In this document: one piece after another, positions 1-8,831 of the stretch
Layout: the number at the start of each line of letters is the position of its first letter
Numbering within the stretch: the first letter of the stretch is position 1
Made by a program: the position numbers and the translations under genes
Notes under the pieces: model-generated
What the model saw: only the letters and a program-made list of their open reading frames with translations
What the model was told of the DNA's origin: nothing
The model's database searches: none
Assembly (NCBI RefSeq): GCF_001424565.1
Contig: NZ_LMOL01000019.1
Span: 14,925 to 78,924 of the forward strand
DNA: 64,000 bases
Reading direction: 5' to 3'
Source of the DNA: Arthrobacter sp. Leaf141
GTDB taxonomy: Bacteria; Actinomycetota; Actinomycetes; Actinomycetales; Micrococcaceae

Positions 1-46
1 ATCGGCCAGGGAACCCGGCGGGCGTGGGCCCACGTAGTTAGTGTTT

Positions 47-940
47 TCAGCGGCCCAGCAGCTTGTCCCGATGCTCCGCCATCCGGCCCCGCAGCGCCTG
101 CACTACGGCGGCCACGGCGGGGCGCCGCATGGAGTCCGGCCGGAGCACCATCCAGTAGGGGAGCAGCTCTCCGATCTCATCGGGCAGCAGCCGGACCAGG
201 TCATTGTGCAGGTCGCCCATAAAGCACGGCAGGAAACCGATCCCGGCCCCGGCGCGCGTCGCTTCAACGTGGACAAACACGTTGGTGGACGTCAGCCCGT
301 CGCGCATGTCCGGCACCAGCCGGCGGGGCGCGTCCAGGCTGTCCACCTGCAGCATCGAATCCACGAAGTACACCAGCGGGTGCCCGCTGAGCCCGGCCAC
401 GCTGTCCGGGGTGCCATGCTCGGCCAGGTACGTCCTGGACGCATACATCCCCAGCATGTAGTCGCCCAGCCGGATGGCCTCGGCCCGGTGCACCTGCGGC
501 TCGCCCACCACCACCTCGATGTCCAGCCCGGAACGCTGCTGCAGCGCCCGCCGGGTCATGGTCACCACCTCCACGCTGAGCCCCGGATGATCCCGCCGCA
601 GCCCCGCTACCGCCGGCGCCGCGATGTAGGCGCTGAAGCCATCCGTCGCGGTCATCCGGACGACGCCGGCAACCGGGTCCGGTGCCGCGCCGTCGGCTCC
701 CAGCGTGCCCAGTACAGCCTCCACCTGCTCGGCCGCGCGGACCGCCTTCGCGCCCAGCTCGGTCAGCTCCCAGCCGCCCGATGCCCGGGCCAGGACCCGG
801 CCGCCCAGGGACTTCTCCAGCGCGGCGATCCTGCGCGAGACTGTGGTGTGGTTCAACCCCAACGCCTGTGCCGCCGTCGTGAATTTCGCTGAGCGGGACA
901 CCGCAAGCAGCACCAGCAGGTCATCCGGGTTCGCCTTCAT
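47..940 (-). CDS. LysR family transcriptional regulator
   Basis: A 297-residue LysR-type regulator. The N-terminal winged helix-turn-helix covers about residues 5-65, with recognition-helix text FTTAAQALGLNHTTVSRRI, followed by a co-inducer-binding region of usual length. The start was placed at the Met of MKANPDDLL because homology begins there; the longer frame to 1003 adds residues that look like translated promoter. It is divergent from the transporter at 1070 and the dehydrogenase behind it, so it probably controls them in response to an organic acid. The ligand is not visible from sequence. Confidence 0.88.
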   Translation of the reverse strand: MKANPDDLLVLLAVSRSAKFTTAAQALGLNHTTVSRRIAALEKSLGGRVLARASGGWELTELGAKAVRAAEQVEAVLGTLGADGAAPDPVAGVVRMTATDGFSAYIAAPAVAGLRRDHPGLSVEVVTMTRRALQQRSGLDIEVVVGEPQVHRAEAIRLGDYMLGMYASRTYLAEHGTPDSVAGLSGHPLVYFVDSMLQVDSLDAPRRLVPDMRDGLTSTNVFVHVEATRAGAGIGFLPCFMGDLHNDLVRLLPDEIGELLPYWMVLRPDSMRRPAVAAVVQALRGRMAEHRDKLLGR

Positions 941-1069
941 ATCTGCAATTGTGCACACAGCAGGTGCCGGATTGGGCATTGTCCGTGCAAGTTTGTGCAG
1001 CAATACTCAAGGAAGCCATTTGTGCTGGCCATCACAGCACGTGTCACCGTGGACACCAAGGAGAAACCC
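941..1069. promoter_or_regulatory. Divergent control region between LysR gene and MHS transporter
   Basis: This 129-nt gap must hold both promoters and the LysR site. GTGCA occurs as a direct repeat within a segment bounded by ATTG and CAAT (about 978-1004), which has the loose dyad form of LysR sites. An AAGGAGA ribosome-binding site ends just before the transporter start. The operator assignment is tentative. Confidence 0.4.
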
Positions 1070-2452
1070 ATGAGCGTAGGACAACGCCCGGCGGACAACG
1101 CCGCAGGACCCGCAGGCAAGGGGTCCGGACTTAAGAAGATCGTCGCCGCCTCGATGGTGGGGACGGTGGTGGAGTGGTACGAGTTCTTCCTCTACGCCAC
1201 CGCCGCCACCCTGGTGTTCGGGAAGTACTTCTTCCCCGCCACCGGCAACGAGCTGGACGGGATCATCCAGGCGTTCATCACCTATGCGGTGGGCTTCGTT
1301 GCCCGGCCCCTGGGCGGCATTGTGTTTGGCCAGATCGGCGACAAGCTGGGCCGCAAACCCACGCTGCAGCTGACCATTGTGATTGTTGGCGTGGCCACAT
1401 TCCTGATGGGCTGCCTGCCGGGCTTCGCCGAGATCGGTTACATGGCACCCGCCCTGCTGGTGGCCCTGCGCTTCATCCAGGGCTTCGCGCTCGGCGGCGA
1501 ATGGGGCGGCGCCGTCCTGCTGGTGGCTGAACACAGCCCCAACAAGTCGCGCGGTTTCTGGTCCAGCTGGCCGCAGGCGGCCGTCCCCGTGGGCAACCTG
1601 CTCGCCACCCTGGTGCTGTTTGTGATGTCCTCCACCCTCAGTCCGGAGGCCTTCCTGGGCTGGGGCTGGCGGGTGGCGTTCTGGCTCTCCGCCGTGATCG
1701 TGTTTGTGGGCTATTACATCCGCACCCACGTGACCGAGGCACCGATCTTCCTCGAAGCCAAGGCGCTTGTGGAGAAGGAGCAGGCCGTCAGCTACGGCGT
1801 CTTCGAAGTGGTCCGCAAATACCCCAAGGGCATCCTGCAGGCCATGGGCCTCCGGTTCGCGGAAAACATCATGTACTACCTGGTGGTGAGCTTCGCGATC
1901 GTCTACCTCAAGACTGTGCACAAGTACGACACCTCCTCGCTGCTGCTCGCCCTGCTGATCGCCCACGTGATCCACTTCCTGGTGATCCCCCAGGTGGGCC
2001 GGCTGGTGGACAATGTAGGCCGCAAGCCCGTTTACCTGTTTGGTGCCATCGCCGGCGCCACCTGGCCGTTCTTCGCCTTCCCCATGTTCGACACCCGCAA
2101 CGCCGTGGTGATTGTGGCCGCGGTAACCATCGGCCTGGTCCTGCACGCGTTTATGTACGCCGGACAGCCCGCCATCATGGCTGAGCTGTTCCCCACCCGG
2201 ATGCGGTACTCCGGCGTCTCGCTGGGCTCCCAGGTCACGTCCATCTTCGCCGGTTCGCTGGCCCCGCTGCTGGCCACCCAGTGGCTCAAGGACACCGGTT
2301 CCTGGCTTCCCACCGCCCTGTACCTGGTGGTGGCCTGCGCCATTACCGCCGTGGCAGTGCTCAGCCTGAAGGAAACCAAGGGCATCGCCCTGGAGGACGT
2401 GGACCAGGCCGACGCCGCCCGCGAAGGACTCGTTCCGGCCCGGACCCGCTGA
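1070..2452 (+). CDS. MFS transporter, metabolite:H+ symporter (MHS) family
   Basis: A 460-residue major facilitator protein of the metabolite:H+ symporter type (relatives ShiA, KgtP, ProP). It shows the family N-terminus MVGTVVEWYEFFLY, the loop-2 signature GQIGDKLGRKP, and RFIQGFALGGEWGGAVLL in helix 4-5; about twelve hydrophobic segments are present. It should import an organic acid or betaine with protons. Start ATG 1070 follows AAGGAGA. The next gene is a 3-hydroxybutyrate dehydrogenase 52 nt downstream, which makes 3-hydroxybutyrate or a related short acid a reasonable but unproven substrate. Confidence 0.88.
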   Translation: MSVGQRPADNAAGPAGKGSGLKKIVAASMVGTVVEWYEFFLYATAATLVFGKYFFPATGNELDGIIQAFITYAVGFVARPLGGIVFGQIGDKLGRKPTLQLTIVIVGVATFLMGCLPGFAEIGYMAPALLVALRFIQGFALGGEWGGAVLLVAEHSPNKSRGFWSSWPQAAVPVGNLLATLVLFVMSSTLSPEAFLGWGWRVAFWLSAVIVFVGYYIRTHVTEAPIFLEAKALVEKEQAVSYGVFEVVRKYPKGILQAMGLRFAENIMYYLVVSFAIVYLKTVHKYDTSSLLLALLIAHVIHFLVIPQVGRLVDNVGRKPVYLFGAIAGATWPFFAFPMFDTRNAVVIVAAVTIGLVLHAFMYAGQPAIMAELFPTRMRYSGVSLGSQVTSIFAGSLAPLLATQWLKDTGSWLPTALYLVVACAITAVAVLSLKETKGIALEDVDQADAAREGLVPARTR

Positions 2453-2504
2453 GGTGCCGGAGCCGGTGGTACAGCCGAAGGACAAGGCCAGGTTGGGAGC
2501 AGGG

Positions 2505-3260
2505 ATGGGTATGGAAAGCACTTTGAACGGACGCAAGGCGCTGGTCACCGGCGGTGCCAGCGGCATCGGCGCCGCCTGCGTGCGGGAACTCGCCGCCCGG
2601 GGCGCCAAGGTGGTGGTGGCCGATGTCGACGCCGCCGGGGCCGCCGCGCTCGCCGATGAGGTGGGCGGCACCTCCTGGGCCGTGGACCTGCTCGACGTCG
2701 ACGCCCTCGCCACCCTCAGCCTGGACTGCGACATCCTGGTCAACAATGCAGGAATCCAGCGGGTCAGCCCCATCGAGGAGTTTGACCCGCTGGAGTTCCG
2801 GCGGATTCTCGCGCTGATGCTGGAGGCGCCGTTCCTGCTGATCCGGGCCGCGCTGCCGCACATGTACGCCAACGGTTTCGGCCGCATCATCAACCTGTCC
2901 TCGGTGCACGGACTGCGGGCCTCGCCGTTCAAGAGCGCCTATGTCTCCGCGAAGCACGGGCTGGAAGGCCTGAGCAAGGTGACGGCACTGGAGGGCGGCG
3001 AACGGGGCGTCACGTCCAACTGCATCAACCCCGGTTACGTGCGCACGCCCCTGGTGGAGAAACAACTGGCGGACCAGGCCCACCTGCACGGCATCCCCGA
3101 ATCCGAGGTGCTGGCCAAGGTGATGCTCACCGAGTCCGCCGTGAAGCGGCTGGTGGAGCCTGCTGAAGTGGCGTCCCTGGCGGCCTGGCTGGCCTCCGAC
3201 CACGCCGGCATGGTCACCGGGGCCAGCTACACCATGGACGGCGGCTGGTCCGCCCGCTGA
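2505..3260 (+). CDS. 3-hydroxybutyrate dehydrogenase (SDR family)
   Basis: A classical short-chain dehydrogenase of about 251 residues. It has the NAD-binding GGASGIG near residues 15-21, an NNAG motif, and the Ser-Tyr-Lys triad in NLSSVHG and YVSAKHG. The stretch ESAVKRLVEPAEVASLA and the ending TMDGGWSAR are typical of D-3-hydroxybutyrate dehydrogenase, which oxidises 3-hydroxybutyrate to acetoacetate with NAD+. The start chosen is the ATG after GGGAGCAGG; the ATG two codons later is possible. It is probably co-transcribed with the upstream transporter. The CoA-transferase and thiolase needed for the next steps lie at 54.6-57.3 kb. Confidence 0.82.
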   Translation: MGMESTLNGRKALVTGGASGIGAACVRELAARGAKVVVADVDAAGAAALADEVGGTSWAVDLLDVDALATLSLDCDILVNNAGIQRVSPIEEFDPLEFRRILALMLEAPFLLIRAALPHMYANGFGRIINLSSVHGLRASPFKSAYVSAKHGLEGLSKVTALEGGERGVTSNCINPGYVRTPLVEKQLADQAHLHGIPESEVLAKVMLTESAVKRLVEPAEVASLAAWLASDHAGMVTGASYTMDGGWSAR

Positions 3261-3285
3261 GGACCGGACCGGGCTGGGGGCGGCA

Positions 3286-3708
3286 CTACTTGGACTGCGC
3301 CCCGGCGCCGGCAACGGCATCCGCCCCCGCCGGTGCGCCGCCGTTGATGATTTCCTCGGCATTGGTGAACGCCCAGCCAACCAGCGGGATCAGGTGCCCG
3401 CTCAGTTCATAGCCGCGGTCCGTGAGGCTGTAGTCCACGCGCGGGGGAATGATGGGCTGGGCGGTGCGCCGCACCAGTCCGTCGCGTTCCAGGGTTTTGA
3501 GCGTCTGGGCCAGCATTTTTTCGCTGATCCCCTCCGCCCGCCGGCGCAGTTCACTCCACCGCTGTTCTCCCTCGGACAGCGACACCAGGATCAGGACACC
3601 CCATTTGCTGGTCACGTGGTCCAGCAGGGTGCGGCTGGGACAAGCGGCCGGGAACACGCCATAGGTGAAGCTGGCGGGCAGCGGAGCCGGCAATGTTGAT
3701 GCTTCCAT
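3286..3708 (-). CDS. HxlR-type redox-sensing repressor, QorR-like
   Basis: A 140-residue HxlR/DUF24 winged-helix protein. Typical text includes SKWGVLILVSL, then EKMLAQTLKTLERDGLVRR as recognition and wing region, and VDYSLTDRGYEL. Its single cysteine lies in FPAACPSR near the N-terminus, where QorR-type proteins sense quinones or diamide. It is divergent from a QorB-like quinone oxidoreductase, the arrangement known for Corynebacterium QorR/qor2. A -10-like TAAGCT on the minus strand ends 6 nt before the ATG, so the transcript may be leaderless, and a perfect inverted repeat lies directly upstream. Confidence 0.85.
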   Translation of the reverse strand: MEASTLPAPLPASFTYGVFPAACPSRTLLDHVTSKWGVLILVSLSEGEQRWSELRRRAEGISEKMLAQTLKTLERDGLVRRTAQPIIPPRVDYSLTDRGYELSGHLIPLVGWAFTNAEEIINGGAPAGADAVAGAGAQSK

Positions 3709-3719
3709 GACCCCAGCTT

Positions 3720-3748
3720 ACTTTGAGGTCAGTACCTTACCTCAAAGT
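3720..3748. promoter_or_regulatory. Perfect inverted repeat, putative QorR-like operator
   Basis: ACTTTGAGGT and ACCTCAAAGT form a perfect 10-bp inverted repeat around a 9-nt spacer (CAGTACCTT). The left arm abuts the minus-strand -10 TAAGCT (3715-3720) of the HxlR gene, so binding would block that promoter and could also cover the divergent qorB promoter. HxlR dimers bind such spaced dyads. Inferred from position and symmetry. Confidence 0.75.
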
Positions 3749-3829
3749 GCGTACTCTCTTTCCGGAAGTAATCCGGTCCCCTGCAGGTTATGCCCTGCGA
3801 CACCGTAATAATTCCCGAGAGGATTCATC

Positions 3830-4693
3830 ATGAGCATTGTTGTTACCGGAGCCACCGGACAGCTGGGCCGCCACGTCATTGCCGCATTGCTGGAGCGCGG
3901 GGTCCCCGCTGCAGGGATCGTAGCCACCGGACGGGACACCGGCAAGCTGGCCGATTTCGCCGCCCGGGGCGTCCAGGTCCGGGCCATGGATTACACGGAT
4001 GCGGCCTCGGTGGCTGCTGCCCTCGAAGGAGCCAGCCGTGTCCTGCTCATCTCCGGCAGCGAAGTGGGCCAGCGTGTGGAACAGCACCGGACCGTCATTG
4101 AGGCCGCCAAGGCAGCGGGCGTGGAACTGTTGGCCTACACCAGCATTGCCAACGCGGACACCACGGGCATGAAACTGGCCGGCGAGCACCAGGCCACCGA
4201 AACCCTGCTCCGCGAATCCGGCGTCCCGTTTGTCCTGCTGCGCAACGGCTGGTACCTGGAAAACTACACCGAACAGCTCCCCGGCACCCTGGCACAGGGC
4301 GCCCTGGCCGGCAGTGCGGGTGACGGCAAGGTCAGCGGAGCCGCGCGGGCGGATTACGCCCACGCAGCGGCGGCCGTCCTGGTGGCCGGCGACCAGGCAG
4401 GCAAGGTCTACGAACTGGGCGGCGACCACGCCTTCTCCATGGCTGACCTGGCCGCGGAAATCACCGCAGCCACCGGCCAGGAGATCACCTACACCGATCT
4501 TCCCGCCGAGGACTACGCAGGAATCCTGGTGGGCGTCGGTGTCCCCGCCCCCTTCGCCGACATCCTGGCGGACTCGGACCTGGGCATCGCCAGGGGAGAC
4601 CTCCTGGTCAGCTCCGGCGATCTTGCCCGCCTCATCGGCCGCCCCACCACCTCCCTTTCGGAGGCACTCCGGACGGCCGCTGCCAGCAACTGA
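3830..4693 (+). CDS. NAD(P)H:quinone oxidoreductase, QorB/YtfG-like
   Basis: A 287-residue atypical SDR/NmrA-like protein. It has the N-terminal nucleotide-binding GATGQLGRHVI and later QATETLLRESGVPFVLLRNGWYLENY, shared with E. coli YtfG (QorB), an NAD(P)H-dependent quinone reductase. It likely reduces toxic quinones and is controlled by the adjacent HxlR repressor. The start ATG follows GAGAGGATT. A terminator hairpin follows the gene. Confidence 0.83.
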   Translation: MSIVVTGATGQLGRHVIAALLERGVPAAGIVATGRDTGKLADFAARGVQVRAMDYTDAASVAAALEGASRVLLISGSEVGQRVEQHRTVIEAAKAAGVELLAYTSIANADTTGMKLAGEHQATETLLRESGVPFVLLRNGWYLENYTEQLPGTLAQGALAGSAGDGKVSGAARADYAHAAAAVLVAGDQAGKVYELGGDHAFSMADLAAEITAATGQEITYTDLPAEDYAGILVGVGVPAPFADILADSDLGIARGDLLVSSGDLARLIGRPTTSLSEALRTAAASN

Positions 4694-4716
4694 CCGCTTC
4701 TGCCGCAGTGCGGAGG

Positions 4717-4749
4717 ATGCCCGGTTCCCCTTGGGGCGCCGGGCATTTT
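4717..4749 (+). terminator. Rho-independent terminator after qorB-like gene
   Basis: ATGCCCGG pairs with CCGGGCAT, with an inner CCCC-TT-GGGG stem, followed directly by TTTT. It lies 24 nt after the stop at 4693 and separates this gene from thioredoxin reductase. Confidence 0.75.
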
Positions 4750-4891
4750 CCGTTGCCGGGCGTCCGGGACTTGATCCCTGGGGCCGGTCTTGGTGCACTG
4801 GTAGGCATCAAGCGGTGCAGCCTGCCCCGCGCGCAGCCCGCCCACGGCATCCTGCGCTCCGCCGCCCACCGTCAATCCGAAGGAACCGAAC

Positions 4892-5899
4892 ATGAGCGTG
4901 GATACCCCCAGCAGCCAAGACCGCCAGCCCCGGCAGCTCATCATCATCGGCTCCGGCCCGGCCGGCTACACGGCGGCGATTTACGCGGCCCGCGCCGGCC
5001 TCGCGCCGCTGGTGCTGGCCGGTTCCGTCACCGCGGGCGGCGCCCTCATGAACACCACTGAGGTGGAAAACTTCCCTGGCTTCCCGGGTGGCATCCAGGG
5101 CCCGGAACTGATGGATGGACTGCAGGAACAGGCGGAGAAGTTCGGCGCAACGGTAGTGTTCGACGACGTCACGGAAGTCAGCCTGACCGGCCGGCTGAAG
5201 ACAGTGGTCACCGGCGCCGGGGAAACCCACCAGGCGCCCGCTGTTATCCTGGCCACCGGCTCCGCATACAAGGAGCTGGGCCTGCCCGAGGAGAAGAAGC
5301 TCAGCGGACACGGCGTCTCCTGGTGTGCCACCTGCGACGGGTTCTTCTTCCGGGAACAGGACATCGTGGTGGTGGGTGGCGGCGACTCGGCCATGGAAGA
5401 AGCCACGTTCCTGACCCGGTTCGCCAGGACCGTGACGGTGGTGGTCCGCAAGGGTGAGCTGCGGGCCTCCCGCATCATGGCGCAGCGGGCCAAGGACAAC
5501 CCCAAGATCAGCTTCGCCTGGCACTCGGCCATCACCGCCATCCACGGCGACGGTAAGGTCACCGGCGTGACGCTGCAGGACACCCGGACCGGCGAAACCA
5601 GGGAACAGTCCGCCACCGGCATTTTTGTGGCCATCGGTCACCTGCCGCGCACCGAGCTTGTGGCCGGCCAGGTGGACCTCGACGAAGACGGCTACATCCG
5701 GGTGGACGCCCCCACCACCGTCACCAACCTTTCCGGCGTGTTCGCCTGCGGCGACGCCGTGGACCACCGGTACCGGCAGGCGATCACCGCCGCCGGCACC
5801 GGCTGCGCCGCCGCGCTCGATGCCGAGCGGTTCCTTGCTGCCCTCGATGACGCCGCCAGCATCGCCACCGCCCTGGTGGAGGAACCGGTCCACGGCTAG
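4892..5899 (+). CDS. trxB: Thioredoxin reductase
   Basis: A 335-residue NADPH-dependent flavoenzyme that reduces thioredoxin. FAD-binding [17 protein letters not shown] is near residues 16-32, the redox pair Cys145/Cys148 lies in [15 protein letters not shown]-binding [15 protein letters not shown] is central, and the C-terminal FAD motif is [17 protein letters not shown]. Length is usual for the low-molecular-weight class. No thioredoxin gene is adjacent, unlike many trxB-trxA pairs, so this may be an extra copy. Location beside the quinone-stress pair suggests a redox neighbourhood. Confidence 0.93.
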   Translation: MSVDTPSSQDRQPRQLIIIGSGPAGYTAAIYAARAGLAPLVLAGSVTAGGALMNTTEVENFPGFPGGIQGPELMDGLQEQAEKFGATVVFDDVTEVSLTGRLKTVVTGAGETHQAPAVILATGSAYKELGLPEEKKLSGHGVSWCATCDGFFFREQDIVVVGGGDSAMEEATFLTRFARTVTVVVRKGELRASRIMAQRAKDNPKISFAWHSAITAIHGDGKVTGVTLQDTRTGETREQSATGIFVAIGHLPRTELVAGQVDLDEDGYIRVDAPTTVTNLSGVFACGDAVDHRYRQAITAAGTGCAAALDAERFLAALDDAASIATALVEEPVHG

Positions 5900-5944
5900 G
5901 GTGACCCGACGGCGGTACTTCCGTGCCGCCGTCGTTCGCCGATT

Positions 5945-5962
5945 CATCCGGTATTCCAGACA
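5945..5962. promoter_or_regulatory. Putative HutR operator, site 1
   Basis: CATCCGGTATTCCAGACA. Its core TCCGGTATTCCAGA (5947-5960) closely resembles the motif TCTGwwATwCCAGA reported for the IclR-type HutR of Corynebacterium resistens (recalled from literature). It lies upstream of the IclR gene at 6058, consistent with autoregulation. Confidence 0.68.
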
Positions 5963-6012
5963 CCGGCTTGTCCCGGCGGCGTGCCGCAGCGGCCGGTACG
6001 GGGCCATGCTTG

Positions 6013-6030
6013 GGTACGGGATACCGGACA
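6013..6030. promoter_or_regulatory. Putative HutR operator, site 2
   Basis: GGTACGGGATACCGGACA. The right half CCGGACA and the central AT match the other hut-linked sites; the left half is weaker. It lies 28 nt before the IclR start, well placed for autorepression. Confidence 0.58.
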
Positions 6031-6057
6031 CGCGCAACCAAAGGATCGATTTCGCCC

Positions 6058-6882
6058 ATGACTGCAGCACCCAGCACCAGCCCTGCCCCCGCGGCGGATG
6101 GCAGGGTTCCGTCCAAAGTGCCCGCCGCCGAAAACACGTTGCGGATCCTGAAGCTGCTGGCGTCCCGGCGCGGGCCCATGGCGGCGTCGCAGATCGCGTC
6201 CTCGCTGGGGTTGCCGCGCTCCAGTGTCTACCATCTGCTGGGCGTGATGGAGGCGAACGGCTTTGTGCTCCACCTGCACGAGGAACAGCGGTACGGGCTG
6301 GGCATCAGCGCCTTCGAACTGAGCTCCGCGTACTCGCGGCAGGAGCCGTTGTCCCGGCTGGGCAGGCCCCTGCTGGCCGCGCTGGTGGATGTGCTGGGCG
6401 AGAGTGCGCACCTGGCCGTGCTGCACGGCCGGGACGTGCTGTATATCGTGGAGGAGCGTGCCAAAAACCGGCCGTCGCTGGTGACCGACGTGGGTGTCAG
6501 GCTCCCCAGCCACCTCACCGCCAGCGGCCGGGCCATCCTGGCTGCGCTGCCGAAATCCCAGGTCAGGGCCCTGTACCCGAATGCTGCTGCCTTCTCTGCC
6601 CGGCATGAGGTGCCCGGCGCCATCATGAAGTACTCGGCGTTGTCCTCGCACCTGGACCAGGTCAGGCAGCGCGGCTACGCCACCGAACACGGCGAAGTAA
6701 CGCCTGGGTTCGGGTCCATCGCCGCCGCCGTCACGGACCACCTGGGCTGGCCCACCGCCGCGGTTGCGGTCACTTTCCTCGAGGACAAGCTGCCGTCGGC
6801 TGACTGGCCCGTTCTCGCTGCGCGGGTGCAGAAGGCCGCGGACGACCTCTCGGTCCGCATCCACGGCCGGCCGGCGGCCTGA
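6058..6882 (+). CDS. IclR family regulator, HutR-like
   Basis: A 274-residue IclR-type regulator. The N-terminal winged helix has SQIASSLGLPRSSVYHLLGVM (about residues 44-64), followed by the effector-binding domain with RLPSHLTASGRAILAAL. The start MTAAPS fits the family and follows AAGGA; the open frame further upstream runs through the operators. It sits directly before hutU-hutH and its promoter and the hutU promoter carry the same dyad, so it is the likely histidine/urocanate-responsive regulator, like HutR of corynebacteria. Whether it activates or represses cannot be read from sequence. Confidence 0.85.
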   Translation: MTAAPSTSPAPAADGRVPSKVPAAENTLRILKLLASRRGPMAASQIASSLGLPRSSVYHLLGVMEANGFVLHLHEEQRYGLGISAFELSSAYSRQEPLSRLGRPLLAALVDVLGESAHLAVLHGRDVLYIVEERAKNRPSLVTDVGVRLPSHLTASGRAILAALPKSQVRALYPNAAAFSARHEVPGAIMKYSALSSHLDQVRQRGYATEHGEVTPGFGSIAAAVTDHLGWPTAAVAVTFLEDKLPSADWPVLAARVQKAADDLSVRIHGRPAA

Positions 6883-6925
6883 CCCCGCCCTGCCTGCGGT
6901 GAGCGGCCGCCTGCGTGCCCCCCTT

Positions 6926-6992
6926 CCCAACTGACTCGCAGTTGTTGTCGTTTTGGGGGCTCTAAACGACAACAACTGCTACCTGGTTTGGG
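6926..6992. repeat. Long palindromic repeat family A, copy 1
   Basis: The left arm runs 6926-6954 (CCCAACTGACTCGCAG then TTGTTGTCGTTTT). The right arm begins at about 6963 with TAAACGACAACAACTGC and degenerates toward the outer end. The loop is G-rich. It is a diverged copy of the element at 8832-8897 and lies between the IclR gene and the hutU promoter. A transcript would fold into a hairpin of roughly 25 bp. Confidence 0.85.
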
Positions 6993-7005
6993 GGCGGGGC
7001 GGGGT

Positions 7006-7023
7006 TGTCTGGAATGCCGGACA
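7006..7023. promoter_or_regulatory. Putative HutR operator upstream of hutU
   Basis: TGTCTGGAATGCCGGACA is an almost perfect dyad (half-sites TGTCYGG / CCRGACA). The core TCTGGAATGCCGGA (7008-7021) is close to the known HutR consensus. It is centred about 97 nt before the hutU start. Confidence 0.75.
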
Positions 7024-7045
7024 GGACCCCTGCAAAAGTCCTGTC
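7020..7045. promoter_or_regulatory. Second inverted repeat in the hutU promoter region
   Basis: GACAGGAC (7020-7027) and GTCCTGTC (7038-7045) form a perfect 8-bp inverted repeat with a 10-nt spacer. It overlaps the HutR site by four bases. A third ACAGGAC occurs at 7075-7081. This may be a site for another regulator or part of a composite operator. A weak promoter TTTAGT (7065) - 18 nt - TATGCA (7089) lies downstream. Confidence 0.5.
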
Positions 7046-7111
7046 GCCGGGCCGAGCCAGGGGCTTTAGTGGATACAGGACAATCCGCTATGCAGACAAA
7101 AAGGAGCCACC

Positions 7112-8809
7112 ATGGCACCCGCCGATTTCACCACCGGTGCCCGCCCGGTCAAAGCCGCCCGGGGCACCACGCTCACTGCCAAATCCTGGCAGACCGAAGC
7201 GCCGCTGCGCATGCTGATGAACAACCTGGACCCCGAGGTTGCCGAGCGCCCCGATGACTTGGTGGTGTACGGCGGGACCGGCCGGGCAGTCCGCTCCTGG
7301 GCCGCGTTCGACGCGATCACCCGCACCCTGGAAACCATGGAAGCGGATGAAACCCTGCTGGTCCAGTCCGGCAAGCCCGTGGGTGTCTTCCGCACCAACG
7401 AATGGGCACCACGTGTGCTGCTGGCCAACTCCAATCTGGTGGGCGACTGGGCCAACTGGCCCGAGTTCCGCCGGCTTGAGGCCGAGGGCCTGATGATGTA
7501 CGGCCAGATGACGGCCGGGTCCTGGATCTACATAGGCACCCAGGGCATCCTGCAGGGCACCTTCGAAACCTTCGCGGCGATCGCCCGCAAGCTCACCGGT
7601 GACGAGAACGGCACGCTCGCCGGCACCCTGACCCTGACCGGCGGCTGCGGCGGCATGGGCGGCGCCCAGCCGCTCGCCGTCACCCTGAACGACGGCGCCT
7701 GCCTGATTGTCGACGTCGACGAATCCCGCCTCCGCCGACGCGCCGGGAAGCGCTACCTGGACGAGGTGGAAACGGATCTCGACGCCGCCATCGCCAAGGT
7801 GCAGAAAGCGAAAGCGGAGCGCCGCGGCTGGTCTGTGGGCTACGTGGGCAACGCCGCCGAAGTTTTCCCGGAGATCCTGCGCCGCCACAACGCCGGCGAA
7901 CTGACAGTGGACATCGTCACCGACCAGACCTCCGCCCATGATCCGCTGAGCTACCTGCCCGAAGGCGTTTCCGTCGAAGAGTGGCACCGCGAAGCCGAGG
8001 CGGATCCGGACGGGTTCACCAAGAAGTCCCAGGCGTCCATGGCCCGCCACGTCCAGGCCATGGTGGACTTCCAGGATGCCGGCGCCGAAGTCTTCGACTA
8101 CGGAAACTCCATCCGCGACGAAGCCCGCAAGGGCGGCTGCACCCGCGCCTTCGAGTTCCCCGGATTTGTGCCCGCTTACATCCGGCCGCTGTTCTGCGAG
8201 GGCCTCGGCCCGTTCCGCTGGGTGGCCCTTTCCGGCGATCCGGAGGATATTGCCGTCACGGACCGGGCCATCAAGGAACTCTTCCCGGACAACAAGCATT
8301 TGCACCGCTGGCTCGATGCCGCGCAGGAGCGCGTCGAATTCGAAGGCCTGCCCGCCCGTATTTGCTGGCTGGGTTACGGCGACCGCGCCAAGGCCGGGCT
8401 GCTGTTCAACCAGTTGGTCAGGGATGGAAAGGTCAAGGCGCCCATCGTGATCGGCCGCGACCACCTGGACTCCGGTTCGGTGGCTTCCCCCTACCGCGAG
8501 ACCGAAGCCATGGCAGACGGCTCAGACGCGATCGCCGACTGGCCCATGCTCAACGCCCTGCTCAACACCGCCTCCGGCGCCACCTGGGTTTCGCTGCACC
8601 ACGGCGGGGGAGTGGGCATCGGCAGGTCCATCCATGCCGGCCAGGTGTCCGTCGCGGACGGCACGGACCTCGCGGCGCAAAAACTTGAGCGGCTCCTGAC
8701 CAATGACCCCGGGATGGGCGTGATCCGCCACGCAGACGCCGGCTACGACCGGGCATTGGAAGTCGCCGGGGAACGCGGCGTCCGCATCCCCATGAACGAA
8801 ACCCGCTAA
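7112..8809 (+). CDS. hutU: Urocanate hydratase
   Basis: A 565-residue urocanase that converts urocanate to imidazolone propionate with tightly bound NAD+, the second step of histidine degradation. NAD-binding [12 protein letters not shown] begins near residue 176; Cys362 in [11 protein letters not shown] is the likely counterpart of the active-site Cys410 of Pseudomonas urocanase; [15 protein letters not shown] and [17 protein letters not shown] are family hallmarks. Start ATG follows AAGGAG. A palindromic repeat separates it from hutH, with 110 nt between the genes. No hutI (imidazolonepropionase) is in the window. Confidence 0.97.
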   Translation: MAPADFTTGARPVKAARGTTLTAKSWQTEAPLRMLMNNLDPEVAERPDDLVVYGGTGRAVRSWAAFDAITRTLETMEADETLLVQSGKPVGVFRTNEWAPRVLLANSNLVGDWANWPEFRRLEAEGLMMYGQMTAGSWIYIGTQGILQGTFETFAAIARKLTGDENGTLAGTLTLTGGCGGMGGAQPLAVTLNDGACLIVDVDESRLRRRAGKRYLDEVETDLDAAIAKVQKAKAERRGWSVGYVGNAAEVFPEILRRHNAGELTVDIVTDQTSAHDPLSYLPEGVSVEEWHREAEADPDGFTKKSQASMARHVQAMVDFQDAGAEVFDYGNSIRDEARKGGCTRAFEFPGFVPAYIRPLFCEGLGPFRWVALSGDPEDIAVTDRAIKELFPDNKHLHRWLDAAQERVEFEGLPARICWLGYGDRAKAGLLFNQLVRDGKVKAPIVIGRDHLDSGSVASPYRETEAMADGSDAIADWPMLNALLNTASGATWVSLHHGGGVGIGRSIHAGQVSVADGTDLAAQKLERLLTNDPGMGVIRHADAGYDRALEVAGERGVRIPMNETR

Positions 8810-8831
8810 GCCACCCCAACGCCCGCCCCAC

